The notes under the pieces: generated by a model
Databases searched by the model: none
Seen by the model: only the letters and a program-made list of their open reading frames with translations
Told to the model about the DNA's origin: nothing
Shown: positions 8,005-15,565 of the stretch, in pieces
Layout: each line of letters opens with the position of its first letter
How positions within the stretch are numbered: position 1 is the stretch's first letter
Position numbers and translations under genes: made by a program
Source: Flavobacteriaceae bacterium
GTDB lineage: Bacteria > Bacteroidota > Bacteroidia > Flavobacteriales > Flavobacteriaceae
NCBI GenBank assembly: GCA_030829155.1
Contig: JAURBD010000020.1
Coordinates: 1-21,623 of the forward strand
Direction of reading: 5' to 3'
DNA: 21,623 bases

Positions 8005-8012
8005 TAATTTTG
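8005..8012 (+). promoter_or_regulatory. -7 box (TAATTTTG) before dinB
   Basis: A perfect TAnnTTTG match is 29 bases upstream of the dinB ATG. A second, imperfect box TAATTTAG (8031-8038) lies three bases before the ATG. I see no -33 TTTG at the expected spacing and no recognisable LexA operator. Confidence 0.4.
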
Positions 8013-8041
8013 TTACTCTTTAAAGATATGTAATTTAGCAT

Positions 8042-9142
8042 ATGGAACATGAAAATCAAGTGCGAAAAATCATACATGTTGATATGGATGCTTTTTATGC
8101 TTCAGTAGAACAACTTGACGATCCATCGCTATTAAATCAACCAATTGCTGTTGGTGGTGGTGGAAAAAGAGGCGTGGTAGCTGCGGCAAGTTATGAAGCC
8201 AGAAAGTTTGGAGTTAGAAGTGCAATGAGCGGAATAGTTGCAAAACGTAATTGTCCAGAATTAATTTTTGTAAAACCTAGATTTGATCGTTACAAAGAGA
8301 TTTCTAATCAGATAAGAACTATTTTTTATGACTACACAAATTTGGTAGAACCACTATCATTAGACGAAGCTTACTTGGATGTTACTGTTAATAAAAAGAA
8401 TGGACTTTCTGCAACCCTATTGGCTACCGAAATTAGAAACAAAATTCTAGAGACAACAGGTTTAAACGCCTCGGCAGGGATTTCAATAAATAAATTTGTT
8501 GCTAAAATTGCGAGTGATTTCAACAAGCCAAACGGTCAAAAGACAGTTCCTCCCGAGGAGGTTCAATCCTTTTTAGAGTCTTTAGAAATAAGAAAATTTC
8601 ATGGCGTAGGAAAAGTTACTGCAAAGCGTATGTATCATTTAGGTATTTTCACAGGAAACGATTTAAAATTAAAATCTGAAGATTTTTTAAGCAGGAACTT
8701 TGGTAAATCTGGAAGCTATTATTATAAGGTTATTCGAGGAATTCATAATAGCCCCGTAGTCTCTAGTCGTATTCCCAAGACGATTGGAGCTGAGCGAACT
8801 TTTCATGAAAATTTGACTAGTGAAATTTTTCTTTCAGAAAAGATTAAAACAATCGCTGAAGAACTCGGTAAGCGGATTCAAAGTCATCAACTTTCAGGAA
8901 AAACCATTACCTTAAAAATTAAATATTCTGATTTTGTCCAACAAACAAGAAGCAAGACATTACCCCTTTATATCTCTGAAAAAAGTTTAATTGTAGAGCA
9001 CACTCTAAATTTGTTATACCAAGAAAAGATTCAAAATTCTGTTAGGCTTTTAGGAATTACGATCTCCAATCTTAATACCATTGATAAAAATCCAAAACTT
9101 ACCAAAGAGAGAAAAGAATTACAACTAAGCTTGCCTTTCTAG
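8042..9142 (+). CDS. dinB: DNA polymerase IV (Y-family translesion polymerase)
   Basis: Pol IV copies past damaged template bases with low fidelity. The 366-residue protein shows the palm motifs IIHVDMDAFYASVEQ (D14 and D16 region), YEARKFGVRSAM in the fingers, and PLSLDEAYLDVT with catalytic D108 and E109. The thumb region carries ASAGISINKFVAKIASD and FHGVGKVTAKRM, followed by a little-finger domain from about residue 240. The last six residues, QLSLPF, form a canonical beta-clamp binding motif, so the polymerase should dock on the sliding clamp. Length and motifs are complete. The stop codon TAG shares a CTAG palindrome with the stop of the convergent pyk gene. Confidence 0.96.
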   Translation: MEHENQVRKIIHVDMDAFYASVEQLDDPSLLNQPIAVGGGGKRGVVAAASYEARKFGVRSAMSGIVAKRNCPELIFVKPRFDRYKEISNQIRTIFYDYTNLVEPLSLDEAYLDVTVNKKNGLSATLLATEIRNKILETTGLNASAGISINKFVAKIASDFNKPNGQKTVPPEEVQSFLESLEIRKFHGVGKVTAKRMYHLGIFTGNDLKLKSEDFLSRNFGKSGSYYYKVIRGIHNSPVVSSRIPKTIGAERTFHENLTSEIFLSEKIKTIAEELGKRIQSHQLSGKTITLKIKYSDFVQQTRSKTLPLYISEKSLIVEHTLNLLYQEKIQNSVRLLGITISNLNTIDKNPKLTKERKELQLSLPF

Positions 9143-10566
9143 ATCAAAGAAACTCGAAGTGTATTGACCATTCCTTTTTTAACAATTGGCATAGCTGCAA
9201 GATTAATCATCATATCTCCTTTTTCCACAAAACCCTCTTTAAAAGCAATTTTATTCACCTCTTCAACAGTATTGTCCGTACTTTCAAAACGATCATAATA
9301 AAACGCTTTAACGCCCCAAAGAAGATTAAGTTGTGATAAAATTCTTTTATTCGAGGTAAACACTAACACTGCTGCTGAGGGTCTCCATGCAGAAATCTGA
9401 AAAGCAGTGTAACCACTATTGGTTAGGGTACAAATAGCTTTTGCATTTATTTCATTAGCGATATGAGCCGCATGATAACAAACCGACTTGGTTATGAATC
9501 GTGGAGTTCTTATTTTTGGGGGGTTTTGGGGAACACTAATCAAAGAAGAGTCCTCTACACTTTTGAGAATTGAAGTCATTGTTTCTATAACTTGAACAGG
9601 ATAATCTCCAACTGAAGTTTCACCAGAAAGCATCACTGCATCAGCTCCATCCATCACTGAATTTGCAACATCGTTTACTTCAGCTCTTGTAGGGGTTAAG
9701 CTATCAATCATGGTTTCCATCATTTGTGTAGCTATAATAACAGGAATTCTTGCTTTTTTTGCTTTTAAAACCAAGTTTTTTTGAATGATAGGGACTTCTG
9801 CTGCTGGTACTTCTACTCCAAGATCTCCACGCGCTACCATTAACCCATCACAGTAAGCAATTATCTTATCAATATTTTCAATAGCTTCTGGCTTCTCAAT
9901 CTTTGCTATGATTGGAATTTTATATTCAGAATGTTTTTTAATCAAATCTTGTAGTTGAATTAAATCTTGACTGTTACGAACGAATGAAAGCGCAATCCAA
10001 TCAACTTGTTGATCAATTGCAAAAATTGCATCTTCAATATCTTTTTTTGTCAAAGCAGGAAGTGATACCCTAGTGTTTGGAAGATTCACACCTTTTTTTG
10101 ATTTGAATGCTCCTCCCTGGATAACTTTGGCTATAACTGATTCTTTTTTGTCGCTGGAAACAACTTCAAAGATTAATTTCCCATCATCTAATAAAATTTG
10201 TTCTCCTGGATTTACATCCATCGGAAATTGCTTGTAAGTCATGTAAGCTGATTTTGCATTTCCTTCAAAAGGTTTTGCAGTATTGAATTCAACTAAATCG
10301 CCTGGGTTCACAACAGCTCCATCTTCGATTACTCCAACTCTTAGCTTTGGACCCTGAAGATCTCCTAGTATGGATATATGTAAATTTAATTCTTGACTTA
10401 TTTCTCGAATAATTTGAATTCGTTCTGCTACATCAGAATGATCAGCATGTGAAAAATTAATTCTAAAAACATTGGTACCAGCAAGCATCATTTTTTTTAT
10501 AACTTCTTCGCTTTCTGACGCAGGTCCAAGGGTTGCAACAATTTTTGTTTTTTTAAGTAATGGCAT
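9139..10566 (-). CDS. pyk: Pyruvate kinase
   Basis: Pyruvate kinase converts phosphoenolpyruvate and ADP to pyruvate and ATP, the last step of glycolysis. The 475-residue protein starts KKTKIVATLGPASES, followed by FRINFSHADHSD and the B-domain (about 70-165). It contains the catalytic region IAKIEKPEAIENIDKII, DGLMVARGDLGVEVP, IATQMMETM and TPTRAEVNDVANSVMDGADA followed by VMLSGETSVGDYPV. Length is normal, and the C-terminal regulatory domain is present. The ATG directly abuts the TAA of the upstream IPExxxVDY-family gene, with no base between them, so the two are almost certainly co-transcribed and probably translationally coupled. It is convergent with dinB, overlapping by four bases. Confidence 0.97.
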   Translation of the reverse strand: MPLLKKTKIVATLGPASESEEVIKKMMLAGTNVFRINFSHADHSDVAERIQIIREISQELNLHISILGDLQGPKLRVGVIEDGAVVNPGDLVEFNTAKPFEGNAKSAYMTYKQFPMDVNPGEQILLDDGKLIFEVVSSDKKESVIAKVIQGGAFKSKKGVNLPNTRVSLPALTKKDIEDAIFAIDQQVDWIALSFVRNSQDLIQLQDLIKKHSEYKIPIIAKIEKPEAIENIDKIIAYCDGLMVARGDLGVEVPAAEVPIIQKNLVLKAKKARIPVIIATQMMETMIDSLTPTRAEVNDVANSVMDGADAVMLSGETSVGDYPVQVIETMTSILKSVEDSSLISVPQNPPKIRTPRFITKSVCYHAAHIANEINAKAICTLTNSGYTAFQISAWRPSAAVLVFTSNKRILSQLNLLWGVKAFYYDRFESTDNTVEEVNKIAFKEGFVEKGDMMINLAAMPIVKKGMVNTLRVSLI

Positions 10567-11040
10567 TTAGTTAAAGATTAAATTTTTTGATGACTTTATG
10601 GAGTCTTCGTGAATACTGTAGGCAGTTTGTATTTCCGCAAGTTCTTTTATTTTTTTTAGATAAAAATCATTGTTGTTGTAATTTGGGATTTTTATAAAAT
10701 AATCAACCTGTTTGAATTCTGGAAGAATATATAAATCCATGTGTATTTCATTTTCAAATAATAAATCAGGATTATTTTTTTTTATTTTTTTTAAAGCATC
10801 ATATCTATTAGGGAATAAATACCAAAATGTTTCTTCATCCCAACTATTTTCCCAGACCAATGCAATGATTTCTTTTTTTAAATGACTTGAAAAAAGATGA
10901 TGCGTTCTTTTAAATTGTGTATTACAATTTTTATTAATGAAATAAGCCAATTGAAAATCTTCAATTGAAGTATGAATGGCTATCAACGAAAAAGATTCTT
11001 CCTCTATCGATTTTCCAAGATTAAGTTTTTTATAATTCAT
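10567..11040 (-). CDS. IPExxxVDY family protein
   Basis: The 157-residue protein of unknown function carries the motif ILPEFKQVDYFIKI at about 105-118, the signature after which the IPExxxVDY family of Bacteroidetes is named (here with L for the first I). Other visible features are a lysine-rich N-terminus, a central region with several phenylalanines and tryptophans (ALVWENSWDEETFWYLFP), and a C-terminal helix. No signal peptide or membrane helix is evident, so it is probably cytosolic. A gene of this family between rnc and pyk is, to my recollection, a recurring arrangement in the phylum. It has its own -7 box and abuts pyk without a gap, which suggests a role tied to pyk expression or glycolysis; that is inference. 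Confidence 0.85.
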   Translation of the reverse strand: MNYKKLNLGKSIEEESFSLIAIHTSIEDFQLAYFINKNCNTQFKRTHHLFSSHLKKEIIALVWENSWDEETFWYLFPNRYDALKKIKKNNPDLLFENEIHMDLYILPEFKQVDYFIKIPNYNNNDFYLKKIKELAEIQTAYSIHEDSIKSSKNLIFN

Positions 11041-11047
11041 TAACGAA

Positions 11048-11055
11048 CAAAGATA
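11048..11055 (-). promoter_or_regulatory. -7 box (TATCTTTG) before the IPExxxVDY-pyk pair
   Basis: A perfect TAnnTTTG on the minus strand ends seven bases before the ATG at 11040, giving a predicted leader of only a few bases. It separates IPExxxVDY-pyk from the upstream acpP-fabF-rnc genes, from which it is also divided by a 91-base gap. Confidence 0.55.
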
Positions 11056-11131
11056 GTCATTTACATAAATAAGGATTACAGTTTGATGTTAATAGAAGGT
11101 TAAACTACTATGAAAAGCTTATAGTTAATCA

Positions 11132-11851
11132 CTATTCCTTAAGAAGATGAACTGCTCTTTTAGCCGCTTTTTCTTCTGCCTTTTTTTTGGAGACATCTCG
11201 AGATTTAGCCTTCACTTTGTTGTCGAGTAGTATTTTACAATAGAAATTAATATTGGGATCTTTACCATTATCTATATCGGTCTCAAAAATTAGATTTTTT
11301 TTGTTTTTCTGACTCCACTCGATCAAAAGACCTTTATAGGAAACCACTGTATTTGCTATTGACTTTAAATCAATATAGGGTTCAAAAAACACACCTATCA
11401 ATATTTTTTTACAGCTTTCATAACCTTTATCAATAAAGATTGCACCAATCAAAGCTTCCAGAATATTTCCATGAATGTCATCTCCAAAACTTTCTTTTTT
11501 TCCACTACAAGTCAATAAGTCGAGAAGCTGCATCTCTTTTCCTATAAAGTTAAGTTTTTCTCTACTTACGATTTTAGATTTCATTCGAGTTAACTTTCCT
11601 TCATTTGCTTTGGGTAATTTTTCAAATAAATAACGTGAAACAATTGTACTTAAAACAGAATCTCCCAAATATTCGAGACGTTCATAGTTCAAAGGCATGC
11701 CATTATCATTTTTTATGTTCATTGAACGATGTGTAAATGCTGCCCTGTAGAGATGCTTATTTTTTGGGTTATAACCTAAAAGATTTTTGAGTTTAAGAAA
11801 AAGGAGATGGTCTACATTTTTTTTTGACCATATTTTTGAAATAAATTTCAC
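11132..11851 (-). CDS. rnc: Ribonuclease III
   Basis: RNase III cuts double-stranded RNA in rRNA and mRNA processing. The 239-residue protein has the nuclease signature NYERLEYLGDSVL, giving E57, E60 and D64, followed by FEKLPKANEGKLTRMKSKIV. The second metal-binding site reads HGNILEALIGAIFIDKGYE: the essential glutamate (E132) is kept, while the position of E. coli D114 is asparagine (N129). The double-stranded RNA-binding domain is at about 172-238 (SYKGLLIEWSQ, ending KKKAEEKAAKRAVHLL). The gene follows fabF by eight bases, as the last gene of acpP-fabF-rnc. Confidence 0.95.
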   Translation of the reverse strand: MKFISKIWSKKNVDHLLFLKLKNLLGYNPKNKHLYRAAFTHRSMNIKNDNGMPLNYERLEYLGDSVLSTIVSRYLFEKLPKANEGKLTRMKSKIVSREKLNFIGKEMQLLDLLTCSGKKESFGDDIHGNILEALIGAIFIDKGYESCKKILIGVFFEPYIDLKSIANTVVSYKGLLIEWSQKNKKNLIFETDIDNGKDPNINFYCKILLDNKVKAKSRDVSKKKAEEKAAKRAVHLLKE

Positions 11852-11859
11852 ATTCTAAA

Positions 11860-13110
11860 TTAAGAAATTTCTTTGAATATAACACAAGCGTTATGTCCTC
11901 CAAAACCAAAAGTATTAGAAAGAGCAACTTTCACATCTCTTTTTTGAGCTTTTCCAAAAGTAAAATTGATTTTTGGATCAATTTCTTCATCTGCAGTTTG
12001 ATGATTGATAGTAGGAGGAACGATATTCTTTTGGATACTCATAATAGATGCAATTGCTTCTATAGCTCCAGCAGCCCCCAATAAATGACCAGTCATTGAC
12101 TTTGTTGAGTTTATGTTCATAGAATACAAATGATCTCCAAAAACTTCTTTGATAGCTTTAGATTCAGCAATGTCACCCAATCCTGTTGAAGTTCCATGCA
12201 TATTGATAATATCAATATCTTCTGGCTTTAAATTTGCATCACGTAAACAATTCAACATTACGTTTCTAGCTCCAATTCCCTCTGGGTGTGGAGCAGTCAT
12301 ATGATGTGCATCCGCTGAAAGTCCACCTCCAACCAGTTCGGCATATATTGTTGCACCTCTAGCCTTAGCGTGTTCATATTCTTCCAGGATTAGACTACCA
12401 GCTCCTTCTCCAAGAACAAATCCATCACGATCTTTATCAAAGGGTCGAGAAGCGGTTTTGGGATCATCGTTTCTAGTAGATAATGCATGCATTGCATTGA
12501 AACCTCCAATTCCAGCATAGGAAACACAAGCTTCTGATCCTCCTGCAACTATAATGTCCGCATGATTGAGTCGAATATAATTTAAAGAATCAATAAGGGC
12601 ATTTGCTGAAGAAGCACAAGCTGACACAGTTGCAAAGTTTGGCCCCCTGAATCCATACTTTATTGAGATTAAACCTGGAGCAATATCGGTAATCATTTTG
12701 GGAATAAAAAACGGGTTAAAACGTGGTTTTTTATCATTTTCAGCAAAATTCAACACTTCATTTTGAAAAGTCTCTAAACCTCCAATTCCAGCACCCCAAA
12801 TTACACCAACTCTGTTTTTATCAATACTTTCAAGATCTAAATTAGAATCTTCAATTGCTTCTTGAGTTGAAACAACAGCGTACTGAGTAAATCGATCTTG
12901 TTTTCTGGCCTCTTTGCGATCCATGAAATCAAGAACATTGAAATTTTTGAGTTCACAAGCAAATTTAGTTTTGAACTCAGAGGCATCAAAATAGGTAATA
13001 GGGGCCGCACCGCTTTTTCCAGAAACAAGACCCTCCCAATATTCAGGGAGGGTGTTTCCAATTGGTGTTAATGCTCCCAATCCGGTAACAACTACTCGTC
13101 TTGGAGTCAT
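11860..13110 (-). CDS. fabF: 3-oxoacyl-[acyl-carrier-protein] synthase II
   Basis: FabF condenses malonyl-ACP with acyl-ACP in fatty-acid elongation. The 416-residue thiolase-fold enzyme has the nucleophile C165 in TVSACASSANALIDS, the two catalytic histidines H305 (NMHGTSTGLGD) and H342 (SMTGHLLGAAGA), and K337 in NSTKSMTGH. The C-terminal NTFGFGGHNACVIFK loop is also present. Length matches the family. It lies 11 bases downstream of acpP and eight bases upstream of rnc, and its substrate carrier is encoded by the first gene of this run. The Cys-His-His triad separates it from FabB only by overall similarity; the linkage to acpP supports FabF. Confidence 0.96.
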   Translation of the reverse strand: MTPRRVVVTGLGALTPIGNTLPEYWEGLVSGKSGAAPITYFDASEFKTKFACELKNFNVLDFMDRKEARKQDRFTQYAVVSTQEAIEDSNLDLESIDKNRVGVIWGAGIGGLETFQNEVLNFAENDKKPRFNPFFIPKMITDIAPGLISIKYGFRGPNFATVSACASSANALIDSLNYIRLNHADIIVAGGSEACVSYAGIGGFNAMHALSTRNDDPKTASRPFDKDRDGFVLGEGAGSLILEEYEHAKARGATIYAELVGGGLSADAHHMTAPHPEGIGARNVMLNCLRDANLKPEDIDIINMHGTSTGLGDIAESKAIKEVFGDHLYSMNINSTKSMTGHLLGAAGAIEAIASIMSIQKNIVPPTINHQTADEEIDPKINFTFGKAQKRDVKVALSNTFGFGGHNACVIFKEIS

Positions 13111-13121
13111 AAATAATGATT

Positions 13122-13355
13122 TTAGCTTGCTTGTTCGATGTATTGGATAGCTTGACCTACAGTTGCAATATTTTCTGCTTGGTCGTCTGGTATTTGAATA
13201 TCAAATTCTTTTTCAAATTCCATAATAAGCTCTACTGTGTCTAAAGAATCTGCACCTAAATCATTAGTAAAGCTTGCTTCAGTAACTACTTCGTTTTCGT
13301 CAACGCCTAATTTATCTACAATTATAGCTTTAACTCTTGATGAAATGTCTGACAT
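13122..13355 (-). CDS. acpP: Acyl carrier protein
   Basis: This 77-residue acidic protein carries growing fatty-acyl chains on a 4'-phosphopantetheine arm. The attachment site is S37 in [19 protein letters not shown], the standard ACP motif. Helix I ([13 protein letters not shown]) and the acidic helix II and III that dock with FabF are intact, and the length is typical. It leads the acpP-fabF-rnc run and has a perfect -7 box 31 bases upstream of the ATG. Confidence 0.98.
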   Translation of the reverse strand: MSDISSRVKAIIVDKLGVDENEVVTEASFTNDLGADSLDTVELIMEFEKEFDIQIPDDQAENIATVGQAIQYIEQAS

Positions 13356-13386
13356 AATGTAATTGGTTTTAGTTTTGTTTCAGTGG

Positions 13387-13394
13387 CAAAAATA
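13387..13394 (-). promoter_or_regulatory. -7 box (TATTTTTG) before acpP
   Basis: A perfect TAnnTTTG on the minus strand sits 31 bases before the acpP ATG, leaving a leader of roughly 28 bases. No -33 TTTG at 17-23 bases spacing is seen. It probably drives acpP-fabF-rnc. The 164-base gap to purN otherwise holds T-rich sequence and no recognisable gene. Confidence 0.5.
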
Positions 13395-13519
13395 AAAAAC
13401 TTTAGAGGATTACGTCATTTAAGAGCACTAAATTGATTTTTTTTTAACTGTTTTTTAAGGTAGTCTCTTATTTTCTTTTATGATTAGGGGATTATCCGTT
13501 ATTTTGTTTTTTTAAACCA

Positions 13520-14086
13520 ATGCAAAAAAAAATAGTAATTCTTGCTTCAGGGGGCGGTTCTAATGCTGAAAAAATCATAGATCGACTTCATTCTTCTTCT
13601 GAAATTGATGTCTTAAGTGTGATATCTAATAACCGACAGGCAGGTGTTTTTGATCGAGTTAAGCCTTATGGGGTTCCTTGTTTGTGGATTGATAAAAAAT
13701 TTTATCAATCCGACCAGTTCTTATTCCTCATTTCTAATCTCAATCCTGATTTAATTGTCCTAGCAGGATTTTTATGGAAAATCCCGAAAGCTCTAGTTCA
13801 AAACTTCCCTCAAAAAATTATTAACATTCATCCTTCTCTACTTCCAAAATATGGAGGGAAAGGGATGTATGGTGCAAACGTTCATCAAGCAGTAAAAGAA
13901 TCAGGAGATGATTTTACAGGAATTACGATTCACTATGTGAATGAATTTTATGACCAAGGAGCCATAATATTTCAGAATCAAGTAAAAATAAACGCCACAG
14001 ACAATGTTAGTACTATTGCACAGAAAGTGCAGCAACTGGAACACAAATATTTCCCTGAGGTTATCGAAAAAATTCTCAAAAATTAA
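13520..14086 (+). CDS. purN: Phosphoribosylglycinamide formyltransferase
   Basis: PurN transfers a formyl group from 10-formyltetrahydrofolate to GAR, the third step of purine synthesis. The 188-residue protein has the phosphate-binding GGGSNAEKI near the N-terminus, then the catalytic set N102 and H104 in INIHPSLLPKYGGKGMYG and D145 in EFYDQGAIIFQ. These match the transformylase triad Asn-His-Asp. Length is normal for bacterial PurN. It is the first of four plus-strand genes that end with the PurF-like amidotransferase, which suggests a purine theme for the group. I see no perfect -7 box in front of it; the closest is the TTATTTTG at about 13499-13506. Confidence 0.95.
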   Translation: MQKKIVILASGGGSNAEKIIDRLHSSSEIDVLSVISNNRQAGVFDRVKPYGVPCLWIDKKFYQSDQFLFLISNLNPDLIVLAGFLWKIPKALVQNFPQKIINIHPSLLPKYGGKGMYGANVHQAVKESGDDFTGITIHYVNEFYDQGAIIFQNQVKINATDNVSTIAQKVQQLEHKYFPEVIEKILKN

Positions 14087-14098
14087 AGCTGATTATTT

Positions 14099-14569
14099 GT
14101 GACTCAAGTCAATATTTATACAGACGGCTCTGCACTAGGCAATCCTGGCCCGGGGGGTTATGGAATTATCATGGAGTTGGTGGGCAAGAGGTATGAGAAG
14201 GAATTTTCACAAGGATATAAATACACCACAAACAATAGAATGGAACTGCTTGCAGTAATTATAGCTTTAGAAAATTTAAAAAAACATCCTATGGATGTTG
14301 TCATTTATTCGGATTCGAAATACGTAATTGATTCAGTTGAAAAAAAATGGGTTTTTGGATGGAAAATAAAGAATTTTAAAGGGAAAAAAAATTCCGATTT
14401 ATGGAAACGATTTCTCAAAGTTTATGACCTCCATAAAGTTCGTTTTCAATGGATCAAAGGACACAATGATCATCCCCAAAATGAGCGGTGTGATCAACTA
14501 GCAGTTGAGGCAGCAAAAAATGGAGCTAAAATAAAAGATGAGTTTTTTGAAAAAGAACGGAAGAAATAA
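14099..14569 (+). CDS. rnhA: Ribonuclease HI
   Basis: RNase HI removes RNA from RNA-DNA hybrids, such as Okazaki primers and R-loops. The 156-residue protein has the four catalytic acidic residues in order: D9 in IYTDGSALGNPGPGGYG, E49 in NNRMELLAVI, D72 in YSDSKYVIDSV and D132 in NERCDQLAVEAA, plus H122 in WIKGHNDHP. The KKWVFGWKIKNFKGKKNSDL stretch corresponds to the basic substrate-binding handle. The start is GTG, 12 bases after the purN stop; no nearer ATG gives a complete first strand. It is probably co-transcribed with purN. Confidence 0.95.
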   Translation: MTQVNIYTDGSALGNPGPGGYGIIMELVGKRYEKEFSQGYKYTTNNRMELLAVIIALENLKKHPMDVVIYSDSKYVIDSVEKKWVFGWKIKNFKGKKNSDLWKRFLKVYDLHKVRFQWIKGHNDHPQNERCDQLAVEAAKNGAKIKDEFFEKERKK

Positions 14570-14611
14570 CACTAAAGTCTTTTTAACACTATATAAGCTA
14601 AAAAGAAGTTT

Positions 14612-14619
14612 TATCTTTG
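14612..14619 (+). promoter_or_regulatory. -7 box (TATCTTTG) before the PfkB-family gene
   Basis: A perfect TAnnTTTG is followed by CAGT and then the ATG at 14624, the same four-base spacing as before pheS and the 122-residue gene. It would make the kinase-amidotransferase pair a transcription unit with a leaderless mRNA. No -33 TTG is visible upstream. Confidence 0.55.
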
Positions 14620-14623
14620 CAGT

Positions 14624-15565
14624 ATGAAAAATAAATTACTTGTAGTTGGGACTATGGCATACGATGCCATAGAAACACCCAATGACAAGGTAGATCGAAT
14701 TCTTGGTGGAGCAGCTACTTATATTGCTTTGGCAAGTTCAAAATTTGACGTTGACTGTGGACTGGTTTCAGTTATTGGTGATGATTTTGAAGATAATGAT
14801 CTTAAAATCTTAACAGACTTAGAGATTGATATTGAGGGAGTTGAACAGGTTGCTGGAGAGAAATCCTTTTTTTGGAGTGGAAAATATCATGACGACATGA
14901 ACGGAAGAACTACACTTGAAACACAGTTAAATGTTCTTGAAAACTTTTCCCCTAATGTACCTAATTCTTATCGAAATGCTGAAGTAATGATGATAGGAAA
15001 TCTTCACCCTGGAGTTCAGTTGACTGCATTAAACCAGATGAACAGAAAGTCTAAGTTTGTTATATTAGACACTATGAACTTTTGGATGGATCATTTTAGG
15101 GAAACTCTTGACAAGGTAATTGGTAGAGTTGATCTAATAACGATAAATGATGAAGAAGCTCGACAACTTTCCGAAGAACATTCTTTGGTAAAGGCAGCTG
15201 AAAAGATTCATGCTATGGGTCCAAAATATGTAATTATTAAGAAAGGCGAGCATGGAGCCATGCTTTTTGGTGAAGGAAAAGTTTTTATAACTCCAGCATT
15301 TCCAATCAATCATGTAGTTGACCCAACAGGAGCTGGGGATAGTTTTGCAGGTGGAATTTCAGGAATCCTCGCAAACACAAACCGTATTGATTTTGAAACC
15401 TTAAAAAAAGGAATCATATATGGAACGGTATTGGCCTCGTTTACTGTAGAACAATTTGGAACCAAAGCACTTTTAGAGGTAACATCAGATTCTATAAAGA
15501 ACAGAATTAAGCAATTTAGAAATTCAACAAGTTTTGATTGGACTAAAAAACAAAAGAGCATATGA
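14624..15565 (+). CDS. PfkB family carbohydrate/nucleoside kinase, substrate unknown
   Basis: The 313-residue kinase has the ribokinase-fold hallmarks: an N-terminal LVVGTMAYDAIETP strand, the GGAATYIALA sugar-binding signature, and the catalytic anion-hole motif DPTGAGDSFAGG with the base D239. TINDEEARQL and IIKKGEHGAML are also family motifs. It is clearly a PfkB enzyme, but the substrate cannot be read off; ribose, nucleosides and other sugars are all used in this family. Its last codons overlap the PurF-like gene by four bases (ATGA), so the two are probably made in fixed proportion. That coupling, and purN two genes upstream, point to a ribosyl or nucleoside substrate in purine metabolism, which is inference. 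Confidence 0.88.
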   Translation: MKNKLLVVGTMAYDAIETPNDKVDRILGGAATYIALASSKFDVDCGLVSVIGDDFEDNDLKILTDLEIDIEGVEQVAGEKSFFWSGKYHDDMNGRTTLETQLNVLENFSPNVPNSYRNAEVMMIGNLHPGVQLTALNQMNRKSKFVILDTMNFWMDHFRETLDKVIGRVDLITINDEEARQLSEEHSLVKAAEKIHAMGPKYVIIKKGEHGAMLFGEGKVFITPAFPINHVVDPTGAGDSFAGGISGILANTNRIDFETLKKGIIYGTVLASFTVEQFGTKALLEVTSDSIKNRIKQFRNSTSFDWTKKQKSI

